60,050 nt of DNA. Origin: Hirudo medicinalis (Eukaryota > Annelida > Clitellata > Hirudinida > Hirudinidae). The stretch lies in the NCBI GenBank assembly GCA_011800805.1, contig MPNW01000104.1:63270-123319 (forward strand), given 5' to 3'. Positions 37,300 to 48,826 of the stretch are shown piece after piece. Both the position numbers and the translations under genes were made by a program. Each line of letters starts with the position of its first letter. Positions within the stretch are counted from its first letter, which is position 1. The notes under the pieces were generated by a model. That model had not been told where the DNA came from, made no database searches, and was given only the letters and a program-made list of their open reading frames with translations.

Positions 37300-37985
37300 A
37301 AACGACGGATTAAATAGCTCGTGATTCACGTGGCAATGGAAATGCATGCATCCACGCTGGGCACTTTCCTTTTTCCAGATGGAAAATGCAAGTTGGCAAC
37401 TACAACCATCAGAGTTTCACCACAGGCGGACATTCATTAAATGATTCATTAAGCACGTTTTCAATTCTGGACCAATTTATGTTTTAATGCCTTTGCTAAC
37501 TTGTTGCCACAACAACACAGGCCATTTAGCTGTTCCAAATAATGCTTTTATTTTTGGAACAATGCAGCATTAACATTGCGTTACATTTGTGTGAATTCAA
37601 CTTCACAGTTACCAAGACAATGACCTCAATGACCTCTCAGCTTTCTCCTCTCTCTTCTTGTGCCCATCTCCCGACCATGCTGCTATTACAAATACCGTCT
37701 GGTCTACAGAAAAAAATCGATAAATGTCGAGATATATTTAGCTCCAGATGACGTCATCGTCGGCATCCAATCGCTCGTTTACAAAGAGATGTAGTACCGC
37801 CCTCTGAGTCACGTGAGAAATTTTCAAATTTCCGATGAGTTTTATCAAGTCTCGATGTGGAAGATATGCTTGACGGTTGCTAAGAGCTTCAAAATAATTG
37901 TCAACGAATCATTGTAGTCTTTAGATATCCTAGTTCGATGTGACGTGCACTTTCATGGACAGAGTCTTTCAGTCAAAGGAATGGG
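37300..37985. promoter_or_regulatory. Candidate bidirectional promoter of YKT6 and the divergent ORF
   Basis: Between the YKT6 start (37058) and a plus-strand ATG (37986) lie a perfect CRE palindrome TGACGTCA (37749-37756) and two CACGTG E-boxes (37327-37332 and 37810-37815). Such sites are typical of animal housekeeping promoters. The arrangement suggests shared control, but only position and motifs support this. Confidence 0.4.
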
Positions 37986-38351
37986 ATGGTGCAGAAATCT
38001 AAAAAAATTTCCAACTCGATTCCTACTATGACCTGCGACGCTCCCCTAGAAGTGGCTACAGGCTCGGATCAGCATCTCATGAATCACCCGGAAAATGAGA
38101 ATCTAGGTGTCACTGGTCCTAAAACACATAAAAAAAAAAAACGAATCGCCCACTCCTTATTTTTTCATCAAAGAGCTCATCCTTCCTTTGGGACACTAAA
38201 CTTGGATTACGAAAGTAGGGTTTTCCCAGCTCAAACATGCACCATCCACATGAACCACGGGATAACGGATCAAGTAACTAAACACCCCCAAATGATAATA
38301 TCAATACGAGTCAGACTCTCCCCACTTGAGGACTTCAATTCAAGGGCTTGA
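37986..38351 (+). CDS. Hypothetical 121-residue protein, divergent from YKT6
   Basis: An ATG-started frame of 121 codons beginning MVQKSKKISNSIPTM. The product is hydrophilic with a basic patch (KTHKKKKRIAHS) and no signal peptide or membrane segment; two Cys residues are present. I recognise no domain. It lies head-to-head with YKT6 across a motif-rich interval, which is the main reason for listing it; it could instead be a transcript leader or chance. No introns were detected. Confidence 0.3.
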   Translation: MVQKSKKISNSIPTMTCDAPLEVATGSDQHLMNHPENENLGVTGPKTHKKKKRIAHSLFFHQRAHPSFGTLNLDYESRVFPAQTCTIHMNHGITDQVTKHPQMIISIRVRLSPLEDFNSRA

Positions 38352-38939
38352 ATTCAAAAAATTCCAAATTAGAGATTCAAGGAAATTCAAATAAAAATCG
38401 ATGTCGCTGACAATGAATGATAACAATACGGACAAGACAGTGAGTCTAAATATAATTCTAAATGTATGTCCTCAAATGATCAGTCACAAAGGACTGTAGA
38501 GTACCTTGTCACCTCAAAGAGAATCCACAACCTGACAGGAAGGTGAAAAGCACACTCAACCACCTCTGATGATTCACCACTTGTCAAGATCAACATAGTT
38601 TAATTTTGAAGAAACGAACAATTCAGTAATCCAAAGCAAATCGAGAGAATGACAACAAAAGTCTCATCTTAAATGGAATGCAAGACCAAAAACAACAACT
38701 GAAAATTCATCAAAACTCACAAAAAAAGCAAGAAATAAAAAACACCATTAATTAATGAAACAAATACTTACACAAAAATCCCTCGCAAATGAAACAACCA
38801 GACTGTTATTGGAAAAAAAAACAAATGCAAAAATCCTTTCTGAAAGGAAATAGTTTGAAGAAAGGAAGAAAAAGAAGAGCATCTGATTCAAGCAGGTGAA
38901 ATAAAATGTTGGAATAATTCTTGTAAAACAACGTGACTG

Positions 38940-39176
38940 GGGGAAGATGTTGTCAAGATTACAGCTGAAATGCTTCACAAGCTCCACTAGGTGCGCACGG
39001 GCCCGGTCGGGATGAACGAAATAATCGTTTGGTAATCGGCGAACATCCGCAAGTCGAACCTCTTCTTCACAGTGAAACGTGTGTCGACGTATCCTTACAT
39101 TCGAGATTACAACAGTAAATAAGTAACAGTCAGTAGCGTACCTTCTGGGTGTTGTGAATGAAACGATAACCGACAC
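38940..39176 (-). other. CpG-richer open frame downstream of syndecan, unassigned
   Basis: This minus-strand stretch stays open for about 80 codons and has more CpG than its surroundings; one frame includes VRLADVRRLPNDYFVHPDRA. It could be part of the syndecan 3' UTR, an unknown exon or a promoter element. No family recognised. Confidence 0.15.
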
Positions 39177-39824
39177 AACTTACAACTCACGAAGAGAGTT
39201 AGATATTGGTCGGCATAAAATCACGAATAATGATGAGCTCAGGAGAAACCATGATCGAACCGACGGCGAGTCTTGGAAAATTCGCTATCGAAGATTTGAA
39301 AATAAGCGCAATAAAAATATTTACGACGGGAAGCATTTCGTCGACGGAAATGTCGAATAAACTTGAACGTCATTTCGTCAACAAAGATGTCGAATAAAAT
39401 GACTTAAAATGTCGTCGATCCGAATATTTCAAGAGTTAAAGGAATGAATGCTTGCAATCCTCGCACTCGATGCAAATAGTCCTCGGATGATGTTTATGCA
39501 AACATTGTAACTAAATAATGTTAGTGTCGGAGAGGGCATTCTGAAGTTTGTCAATCCTCATTGTCAGATATGTTCACCACCCTCAAATGTGAAGCAAAAT
39601 AATCAAAACAATCAAAACCAAACAGGTAGCCTGTCATAATAAACGTCATCACAATTCACCACCACCACCATTGTCAAAGTCATCAGGGCATCACATTCGC
39701 CATCACCATCATCATTATTCATCATCATCAAATTTATCATCATTATCATTACCACAACAATGCAATCATCATCATCATCATCAATAAAGTTCTCATGTCA
39801 TGCTGCAGGAGACAATGAGCACCA

Positions 39825-41655
39825 TCAAGCATAAAACTCCTGTTGCAATGGCTGTTGTAGTTGCTGTTGTAGAGAATAAAAGTGTTGGTCAGGGGCATGG
39901 CCTCCCTCCTTGACCCCTCCTCCGGCGGCAGTCCCGAATATCAGTGATCTGGTGCTCCTCCTCTCCGGAGCAGACGAGTTGCTATTGTGGGCAAGGGCAT
40001 AAGACCCTTCGTCCTTTTTTCTCATCCTGTACACAATGAACATGGCCACTAGCACAGCTCCTGCCAGACCCATCACCACCATCACAACAATGGCTGTCCA
40101 AAACAAAAAACTAAATCTCTTAAAAAAATATTTACTACTAAATTTTCTTAACGACCAATCGACCTCGACAAAAGCCTCCCAAGCCAGCTCGACAAAAAAA
40201 ATCAATTTAAAACGAATTGTTGGCCGTCTCACGCAATTATGTTTGAAAGAAATCACTTTTAAATCTATTTAAACATCATCAATTTCAGAATTAAATCAAA
40301 CTTGAAACATTTCATGATGGCATCATCACCATCACCATCACCATCATCATCAAGACCTCCTGCTTCTCACCTGCTAGGAAGGCGGGATGGCTGGATGAGA
40401 AAGAAGCATTCTTGGAAAGGGAATTAGTCGAGGCTGCTTTTTTAAATATATCTGGAAAATAACACGGCCCACGATGAACGCTAATCGACTACCAGTTAAC
40501 AACATTATTAAATAACATTATTACATATTATTACANTTCTTGGAAAGGGAATTAGTCGAGGCTGCTTTTTTAAATATATCTGGAAAATAACACGGCCCAC
40601 GATGAACGCTAATCGACTACCAGTTAACAACATTATTAAATAACATTATTACATATTATTACAACATCATTAATCTAAGATCACTATATCTATAAAAAAT
40701 TCAAATCTGTGAATATTGACCAGGATTGAAGTTGCCACATTGCTTGAACTCAGTGTCTGGGTGCCTCGACCCCTTCAGTTCGGCCCCGTCCCTCGTCACG
40801 CACCAGCACCACGACTTGTGGCACTGCCTTGGCTCAAATTCGCCAATGTTAGTGCATTGAGGAATGAAGGTGCTGTCATCCCTGTTATCATCGTCTCCGT
40901 TCGAAGATCCGATCTTTTGAATGGCTTGAGAGCACGGGCGAGAGTAATATTCCTCCCCTGAAATAATTTCATGAAATGGAGAATATTTGTATTTATTTCA
41001 GTACTTTCTCAGAAATGTCAAGCTGACAAATTTAAGGTCTAGTTACTGTAGATTGATGGAATGTAATGACTAAAATATTCTTACCATTGCCAAAAGTATC
41101 ACCATCTTCTGTGTCATCTTCCTCCTCCTCCTCATCTTCGTTTGGTTCTCCATCATATCCAGACATGTCATCTGTTCTATCATCGTAATCGCCATCATCA
41201 TAATCGTCGTAGCCATCTCCACTATCCACATCCTTCAAATACAATTGATAACAAATACTCCATAGTTCATGATCCATAAATAAATTACCTGAAAAAAATT
41301 ACTGAAATAAAATTCAAGAGTTATAACACAACAGAAACCATAGTTCAACAACTGGCTTTGACAAAATCAACATTCATTGTGCATTTCTGCTAATGTTATC
41401 ATGTTATTCAAAAAATCTTGTACAAAAAATAACATCTATAACGGCTCGGCATTTGATTAAGTTGATTTAGTAACATTGGAAGCATTGTCATCTATTAAGC
41501 TAAACAAAAAAGAAATTCTAAAAATGCGCACGAATCCTACTCCACACGCTTTCATATTAATCAAAATTTACCTCATCAGAGAATGTTTGCTGCGAACCTG
41601 CGATTATCACCAGGCTGAATGATAAGAAGAGGAGGTATTTTCCCCTCAAATTCAT
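39825..41655 (-). CDS. Syndecan with an extracellular thyroglobulin type-1 domain
   Basis: Five exons, 41572..41655, 41085..41232, 40721..40957, 40371..40451 and 39825..40093, give 272 residues with consistent phases. Exon 1 is a signal peptide (MNLRGKYLLFLSFSLVIIAG). Exon 2 has Ser-Gly sites in acidic context (DVDSGDGYDD, DMSGYDGE), typical glycosaminoglycan attachment points. Exon 3 encodes six cysteines with GEFEPRQCHKSWCWCV, a thyroglobulin type-1 domain. Exon 4 is a Ser-rich stalk. Exon 5 holds the membrane helix (with GLAGAVLVAMFIVY), the syndecan C1 motif RMRKKDEGSY, a long Gln-rich variable region and the C2 motif EFYA at the end. By family knowledge syndecans carry heparan sulfate, act as matrix co-receptors and bind PDZ proteins through EFYA. 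The thyroglobulin domain is not part of the classical syndecan plan. An acceptor further upstream for exon 2 is possible but breaks phase. Confidence 0.92.
40409..40663. repeat. 127-bp direct duplication around an N, probable assembly artefact
   Basis: Bases 40409-40535 and 40537-40663 look identical over 127 bases and are separated by a single N. The unit includes the 5' part of syndecan exon 4 and its acceptor, so one partial, non-functional copy of that exon start lies at about 40,537-40,579. Overlapping contig ends joined without merging would give exactly this. Confidence 0.85.
40721..40957 (-). other. Thyroglobulin type-1 domain exon of the syndecan gene
   Basis: The peptide runs from EEYYSRPCSQAIQ to QCGNFNP, with Cys in the order and spacing of thyroglobulin type-1 repeats and the diagnostic CWCV. 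Entry and exit phases are both 1, a symmetric exon that can be inserted or skipped without frame loss. In other proteins this domain often inhibits cysteine cathepsins or binds growth-factor systems. Confidence 0.88.
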
Positions 41656-44600
41656 AATGCCATAAAATTATCGGCTAATAAAATTCCAGCGGAGAAATTC
41701 TACATCATAACATTCAGCAGGACCATAAATATGGACAAGAAAATATTGCAGCATCGTCTAATGCCACTGTGCCATTTTCACAGATGCCAAAAATAGTAAC
41801 GAAGAAATTTTGAATCGCTAATGGTAGTGTGAACATTTTTAGTAAATTAACGATATAGAAATTTACATGTTTATAGTTATGAGTTTTTGAAAATTTTTGC
41901 AATCTTTATAGTTCTTTCAATTTAGAGCATCTGGTTCCAGATCTGCAAACAACCAATTTCGATTGTACACATTATTCTTGTATGATTTAAGTGATCATTA
42001 TTCTTGAAAAATCTTTTTAAATGATCAACAAATTATGAGACTACAGATATAAAAATTTTGCATCCTCAAATTCATCTTTATATTTATAATATATATAGTG
42101 CCTGCTTTTGATTGATCTCTTGATAAGCCAACTAATAGTCAGGATTTAAATAAATTCATGGCTTCTAAAAGAGGCAGTCTTCAGAGATATTAGAATGGCA
42201 AATCGCCTGGACTCATCCTAAAATCTAAAGGCCCTAACCTGGAGCAAATAAACGTCTTATTCTTCATTTTGGTTTTGATCAATAGTTTCGTCATTAGTAA
42301 GATTACAATTTCTTCTTTATCAACCGAAAGTGGCTCCTAAAATTCCTCCAAAATTAGCTTAATTCGACCTGTGAGTATACTATTATAATGATTGGGTTGC
42401 TGAGTTGAGATCATTTCAAATCACTTAAAGCTGAGATTTGTATATGAATAGCCGAAAATGCCTTAGGGTAATTGATGTTCACATCTTTGCCGAGAAACAA
42501 AAAGATATTGAACAAACTTAGTGCAGAAGTGTGAGAACAAACAAGAGGGAGCCCTCGAGTGTTCTGGCCTTCGACTTCTATGCGGCATAGGCTGATGATT
42601 TTAAGTAGGATGGAAATATGTGATTATCAGCCAGAGGGACTCTTTCCAAGGCTTTTTGCACAATAAATGTTTAAATACATTTTTAAACATCAACCCTTTA
42701 TCCGATTTTATGTAATATACTTCGTTTTTAATCGATGGCAATTAATTAATATCAGCAAAAAATATTTTTACTAGTCACCGTGGAAGCATGTTATGAATAT
42801 CTGGTGCTGACATTGGCTCGAAACAATATGGTATTTTTTTTGTCCTTTTTGTTTCCCTTTGTTTATTATCCAAGCGGAAATTTACAAGGCGACAGTGTCT
42901 GGCTCTGTCCACAATTTATGAGCTGGAGATGTTTGCATGGAGGCCTATTAATATCTCTCACAATCAGTCAATTCCCACTCCAGCCACGCCTTCGTAATCA
43001 CCTCTATTCTTCCTACTCCATCCATTTATTCATCAGTCTATTCATCCACCCAACCATCGGTAAGTCCATTCATCAATATATCTATATACATAAATCATAA
43101 ACGTCATTCAATTTAACATTTTCAATTCAAATAACAATGACGACGACGACGACGATGGTGATGATTCATTTTTTCTGTCCATACGGTGGTGAAAGGGCGT
43201 AAACCCAGCAATCTGTCATGTTTTACATGATTTTGCTGCCTCTAGCAAATTCGAACAGCTATTTTGAATTTTCTATCCGATGATGAATAAATTAAAAATT
43301 CCTAAAACTAAAATCTAAATATTCTTCCATAATCACTAACGTGTCGGAATATAAGTTGTTGAATAAGTTACTATTTGTTAATAACTTCGTAATTATCGCT
43401 AGGGATTAATGACACATGTGGTCTAAAATCTTTGGCACAAGAATAGAACTCAATCCTGCTCCGTGTGATTTAGGAAGACATTAATCGTAGTACTTTTCCA
43501 CTTGAACATTTATTCATCATTCCTCCATATTTCTATCCATCATCCATGAGCCATCCATCCATCCATCCATCCATCCACCCATCCATCCATCCATCCATCC
43601 ATCCATCCACCCATCCATCCATCCATCCATCCATCCATCCATCCATCCATCCATCTCTACATCTATATATACATATATATATATATATATATAGTGTAGA
43701 AGACNAACATCTCTCAAGTCAACCACCATTCTTCTCAATTTGCAAAGTTGTTTTCATCCATCCATCCATCCTATCCAAGCCATCCATCCATCCATCCATC
43801 CATCCATCCATCCATCCATCCATCCATCCATCCATCCATAAGTCAGTTCAAGTGACTTATCCTCTCCAGGAATGATGGGACATCTTTCTTTCCATTCTCA
43901 TCAGTGAGTTTAAATGGGATTATTTCCCTTCCATGACTTATCGTCATTTCGTCACTAGCGATTCATCATTTATTCATCATTCTACCGGTCTTTCATTCTT
44001 TCCTCTTTTCCTTTCCTCCTCAGTTATTCTCGTCACGCCTGTCTTCTGATGTCATCATGAAGTCCTTGTTTTTATAATCAAAATTTCACTCACTCACAGG
44101 CCCACCCATCCGTTTTATTTTTATTCATATTTTGTAGGCTGGTCCTTTTTTTGCTTTTCACGCCTTTATTCTTTCAGACATTTTTTTTAGTGCTGCCTCC
44201 TCCTTTTCTTAAGAAGATCATTGAAGCCTATTCGAGTTGATTTTTGCGTCTAATTAAGACCAAATTATTAACAATTATTAAATAAATTATTTGTTTGAAT
44301 ATAAATATTTTTCACTAAATGTTTATTTGTCCATTTTAAAATAAACATATAGGTTTAAATATTGAATAACATTGTTGATATCATTAAAAATTAATGTTTG
44401 TAAATAATATTCACAAGATATTTCTGCTCTTGTCATATGTTCTCGTTCAATCAAACTCGGGTAAAATATTCAACATTTCCCGTGTCGACGTCATTGTATT
44501 TCCTTAAAATTCCAACGAAAGAAAAGTTTGTTTTCCATTTATTAACCATTCTTATTAACCATTAAATCTACAGAGCAACGACTTAGGAAAAAATAAAAAA

Positions 44601-45662
44601 TAAAATTGTATAAATATACACGTATATCAGCCTTGAGGTATCAACCTATCCAAGCATCCAAGCCTGTAAATATTGGTCGAAGTTTGAAAAAGACGTAAAA
44701 AGTAAAAAAATAATCCTACTCCAATGATTTTTGGACAGCTCTGGGAATTGAGGTTCTGCAGTTATGAGTTTTTTGAGCGTTGCTGAGCCATTGATGGATT
44801 GGACAACACTGAGGTTCGTGCCGACATACGACAAGAAATAAATGAATGAATTCCTGTTGAAATTTAAGGTCGTATCCATGAATAATCCTTCGCATTCTTT
44901 GCTTTTGTTCGATTCATTATTTTTGCTCAACCGTGTATTTCCTACGCCTGTCAAGCCATTCATTTGCCGTCATTCCATTTCCTTGATGTCTGTCCATTTT
45001 CATTGCATAGACTCGTTTGTTCCATCAGTGAAGCTTAAACACCCAACGTTTTTTCTTTTGGAGAGCAAAGATCATTTGAGATAAGCTTCTAATTTGTCCA
45101 ACAGTGTAGAGAAACGTTTGCAGTGTCTTAATGACTTCTGATGTTTAGTTTTTAAACATACTCGAGGGAAGTTTGCGTTGCAATGTCTGTTACATAAGTT
45201 ATCCAAATCTATGTCATCCTAGGAATGGTTCTGCTTACAAGATTTTTAGTAAATAAAGATCTAACTAGCAGGAATATAACCCAACGATCTTATTATTTCA
45301 GCAGGCCAAAAATAAAGACGGTTGTTGTTGCAAGTGACGATGGCAATTTATTTCATTTTCCTTGGGAATAAATCTTTGAGAAGAGTGTTTTAAAATTTCG
45401 GAGAAAATTCTCTTTTAAGTTCACTCAATTTTATCGAGATGAAAGGAATTTTATTATTTATGGGTGGTGAATTTCTTTGATAGTGTTTTGTGTATGCAAT
45501 GTGGCAAGAATTGTATTTGAAGGATTTGATCACTTTGTTATTTCTAAAACTGAAATTGTTGTTTTCCGAAACTCGTTGCCTTGAAGAAATAAATGCCTCA
45601 GGAAAAAGTGTCGAAGATCGGAGCACGAAGACATCATTGCATTCCAACATCAACAACCGAAT
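41656..45662. other. Intergenic region with CATC repeats
   Basis: No convincing gene. Two CATC/GATG tetranucleotide arrays at about 43,545-43,660 and 43,765-43,840 flank an AT run and an N (43705). Open frames over the arrays are repeat translations. The syndecan promoter should lie just right of 41.66 kb, but no clear motif stands out. Confidence 0.6.
43545..43843. repeat. CATC tetranucleotide arrays interrupted by AT repeat and N
   Basis: Two CATC arrays separated by a TA run, the N at 43705 and about 60 bases of unique sequence. Length is probably not reliable across the gap. Confidence 0.9.
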
Positions 45663-46358
45663 ATGACAACCTTTTTGACTTTTCTGATCTCGCTCTTCCT
45701 TGAAATCGACCACATCGCCGGACGCCACTGTTATTATTGCCTACCATGCGATGGAAACAACATGAAACGAGTGGATTGCGATCCATCCCAAAGCCTCTGC
45801 TCCTACCTGGAGGGATTTGATCACTGTAAGTTACAAAGTCGGAGTTCATTTTGTTTGCAAAAGATGGAGGCTTGCGAGAGAATTTGAAAGTTAAAAAATC
45901 TCGATAATAATTTATGAGCAATAAATAATAATAATAATAATAACAGTTAATTTGTAAGGCGCCAGAAATTGAAGCTGAAATATTTTTTCCTACTCTTTGA
46001 AGCGTTCAATATTCTTGTCCAAAAAGAAATTTAAATATTTACAATTTCAGTCGGGGAATTTCGAACTGGAAGGCTCTGTGCCGTGCCAAGAGATGTTAAG
46101 CCGAATTCTTGCATGGAAAGCGACTCGTACCTCGGTCTTACGAAGGTTAAAGGATGCTTCTGTGATGTCGACTTCTGCAATGCTGCCATTTCCATAAAGA
46201 AATTTGCCATAGATTTGAACTATGATACTGATTTGGAGCGCGAAGTAATGGCCAATCTTCCATCCGAAGGAACTGCAATTTTGCCACTAAAGTGGCTTTT
46301 ATTTATTTCGATGGAATTTATTTTAATTCTGGTTAATTCGACCGACTGGTCTGATTAA
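45663..46358 (+). CDS. Ly6/uPAR-family secreted protein, copy 1 (divergent)
   Basis: Two exons, 45663..45825 and 46051..46358, encode 156 residues. A signal peptide (TTFLTFLISLFLEIDHIAG) is followed by the three-finger pattern HCYYCLPC at the start and CFCDVDFCNA at the end, the hallmark CC..CN ending of the LU domain. The single intron is phase 1 between the third and last cysteine groups, as in the three other copies, so they share ancestry. The C-terminus has a hydrophobic tract (LPLKWLLFISMEFILILV) that fits a GPI signal but ends with a short polar tail. It lacks the mucin-like stalk of copies 3 and 4. Confidence 0.82.
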
Positions 46359-46849
46359 TTATTCTTCTTTAAATCGATTGCCATTTGAGCATTTGCTGTT
46401 AATTCTTCAAATTATTTTGCAAATGTAGACATTTGCCAATTGCTATTTTACAAATTGAATTTTTTCAAAGTGCTTGTGACCTTTTCTACGACTTAAGTAA
46501 GGCTTAAGTAGGATGTTTCGATGAATTTGCTCGCACTGTTTGTCCAATTGAAAAGAAATTTGGCACAATTACGTAACATCACAATGTACTTGTAAATTCC
46601 AAATTTAGCTTTGATCGGTTCAATATTTTAGGAGCTGTGCTAAAATTAAGGGGTGCTTTTTGTTCGCACTGTATTATTTATGCAAGTTAAATACATTAAT
46701 ACGAGCAGTACATTAATGTATTGTGGCAAGTGAGTCACAACGCTACTACAATAGCTCGTAATGATAACAACCTCACAACTTACCGTGGACAAGTGATGTT
46801 ATTCAGGTTATTCATGGGTATTTTTCGCAATAAATGAATAATTTAAATA
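46359..46849. other. Spacer downstream of Ly6 copy 1
   Basis: AT-rich, no ORF or repeat of note. Confidence 0.5.
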
Positions 46850-46951
46850 TTTAATAATAATAATTGTAATATTAATAATATAGGTTATTATTATAATATT
46901 TCTATATATTATTAATATAATTTATGATATTAAAAACCATTATTGTTATTA

Positions 46952-47011
<60 letters not shown>

Positions 47012-47160
47012 CATCATCATGCTTAGTGTAATTTCTCAGTAAATCGATCATCGACCACGAAGCACCAGGAAAACTTTCTTGCAAAAAAATGTTGAATAAA
47101 ATATTTCTTAACAACTATCTGGAAGGAAATCTTAGGAAAAGGATTGGCTGGTAGGAGATC
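46850..47160. repeat. Upstream flank of Ly6 copy 2 with TTA microsatellite
   Basis: A long TTA run (about 46,948-47,010) followed by about 100 bases related to the flanks upstream of copies 3 and 4 (ends GGATTGGCTGGTAGGAGATCC). This is the most diverged of the three flanking copies. Confidence 0.7.
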
Positions 47161-47771
47161 CAATTAAATTATAATATTATTATATATATATATATATAAT
47201 AGTATTTAAATATTAATAGCAATTATACATAATAACAATTATCAATATATACTGATATATCACACATCTGATAATGTTCTGCTCATGTGAATGCCTGCCA
47301 ATGGAACGCCTTTCGATACGCTTGACTGAATTCTTTGACTAGTTGAATAACAGCAGCCTTATCCATGGTGTGTTACAGAAGCAGATTTACTTAAAGTTGT
47401 GTCATGTTTTGCCTTTAACATTCAGATAAACTCTGGATTTAAGGTTATTTAAAGTTTTATTGTAGAATAATTATTCATTAATTTGCACAAATACGATTGA
47501 TATGAATTAACATTATTTTTAGAGAAGGATTTTCCCAGCCTTTACACTGGGCTCACTTTACTGTTTTAAAATAACTTTATATTAATCAAAGATTTCACTT
47601 TTAATGAACTGAAATTCAATTTGTCCGTTTCTCAATCAACCGTTGATCGCTAACTTTCCTTCCAAACGTAATATCTTATTAACAGGAACTTATTACTTAA
47701 ATGAAATTAGAATTTTGTGAAAAAACTTCGTCCAAAGAATCCACCTGAATTTGAAGCATCACCAGCTCAAG

Positions 47772-48393
47772 ATGACGTACTTCATCACTTTTCTCATCTC
47801 CTTTTTGACTCTCATCGACTACAACTACGGATTGAATTGCTACTACTGCTTTCCGTGCGATGGAAACAACAACAACAAAAGTGTGAATTGTTCTTCCGAC
47901 AAAAACTTCTGCTCCATCTTGAAAGGCACCGATCCCAGTAAGCAGATGGTGGATTCTTTTTCTTTTCTTCTGAATCTTTGTAGCTAGAATGTCAAAGTTG
48001 ACAAAGAAATTAAAGTTGAAATTGAGAAAATTTTAACCAGATTAAATAGTTTCTTATTTGAGTCTTTGATTTTTCAATGCATTTTCAGCTGGAGAAGAAA
48101 AAACAGTTAGACGCTGCGAGACGTCGACTGACGCCGTGTCGGGAACTTGTTACTCCAACGGTACCTATGAAGAATACACTAACGTTCAGGCCTGCCTCTG
48201 CAACACGGATGGATGCAACTTCGATTATTCGACCTTAAACACCTCAATAACGTCTCCAACGACAGTCTCTTCAAACACCACACGTTCCTCTACCTCCTCC
48301 ACCATGAACAGTAGCAAAGTGGTATTTCTAATTCTCTTCCCGGTCCTTGAGAGGCTAAATATCTTTTGGAGAAAAGAAATTTCAGTATTCTAA
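47772..48393 (+). CDS. Ly6/uPAR-family secreted protein, copy 2
   Basis: Exons 47772..47937 and 48089..48393, 156 residues. The signal peptide MTYFITFLISFLTLIDYNYG is almost unchanged in copies 3 and 4, followed by LNCYYCFPC and ending in CLCNTDGCN; ten cysteines fit the LU fold. After the domain comes a short Thr/Ser stalk of about 30 residues. The C-terminus (KVVFLILFPVL, then ERLNIFWRKE) is unlike that of copies 3 and 4: the sequence departs from them at the point where they continue VPSGGMG, so the stalk and anchor were lost or replaced. Whether it is still GPI-anchored is doubtful. A polyadenylation signal AATAAA lies at 48449-48454. Confidence 0.85.
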
Positions 48394-48636
48394 ATTTCAT
48401 TTTTGAATGACGATGACCAAATTCGAAACTAGACAGTTATGTCCGATGAATAAAGACATGTTATTCTAGAGTTTGCATTGTTTGGTGAAAATATTACATC
48501 AAATTGGCGAAAATTGGAGACTTTAATTGGGAAATGTTGTAATAGAAAGTGGGTCGTTGTATTTAATCGAGCTCGCTTAGATGAAAATATATTGCCAAAT
48601 TCCCTCAAAGTAATGTATAAAATTTAAATGTAAAAT

Positions 48637-48826
48637 CTAAATCATTTATATAGCGCCATATTTAGAGCGTCAGAGACGTTAACTATTTAAGTGGCGCTCC
48701 TTCCCAAGGGTGCTTGTGGCAGTGCAGGCTGGGTTTCGAACACGACACATTACGATTGTTGCCATTACCGTCGTATGCAGGAACGTAACCCATTCGGCCA
48801 ACCTGCGCGCGAATATATATATATAT
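48637..48826 (-). mobile_element. tRNA-derived SINE
   Basis: Read on the minus strand, the element starts near 48810 with GCGCAGGTTGGCCGAATGG, a tRNA Ser/Leu-like 5' half with a polymerase III A box, then a B-box-like GTGTTCGAAACCC and CCTGCAC, which pairs with the 5' end as an acceptor stem (one mismatch). A tail with GGCGCTATATAAATG follows, as in LINE-derived SINE tails. The 10-base direct repeat AATGTAAAAT at 48627-48636 and 48827-48836 looks like a target-site duplication. An AT run separates the head from the right repeat. Confidence 0.72.

Noticed and set aside
43517..43875. Frames made of repeated HPSI or MDGW residues
   Set aside because: Translations of CATC/GATG tetranucleotide repeats.
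44646..44963. 105-codon minus-strand frame
   Set aside because: No recognisable motif, no splice or start context, and no support from neighbouring sequence; probably chance.
48725..48810. Functional tRNA gene on the minus strand
   Set aside because: A and B boxes and an acceptor stem are visible, but the T stem is mismatched, no anticodon arm is clear and it is fused to a LINE-like tail, so it is a SINE head.
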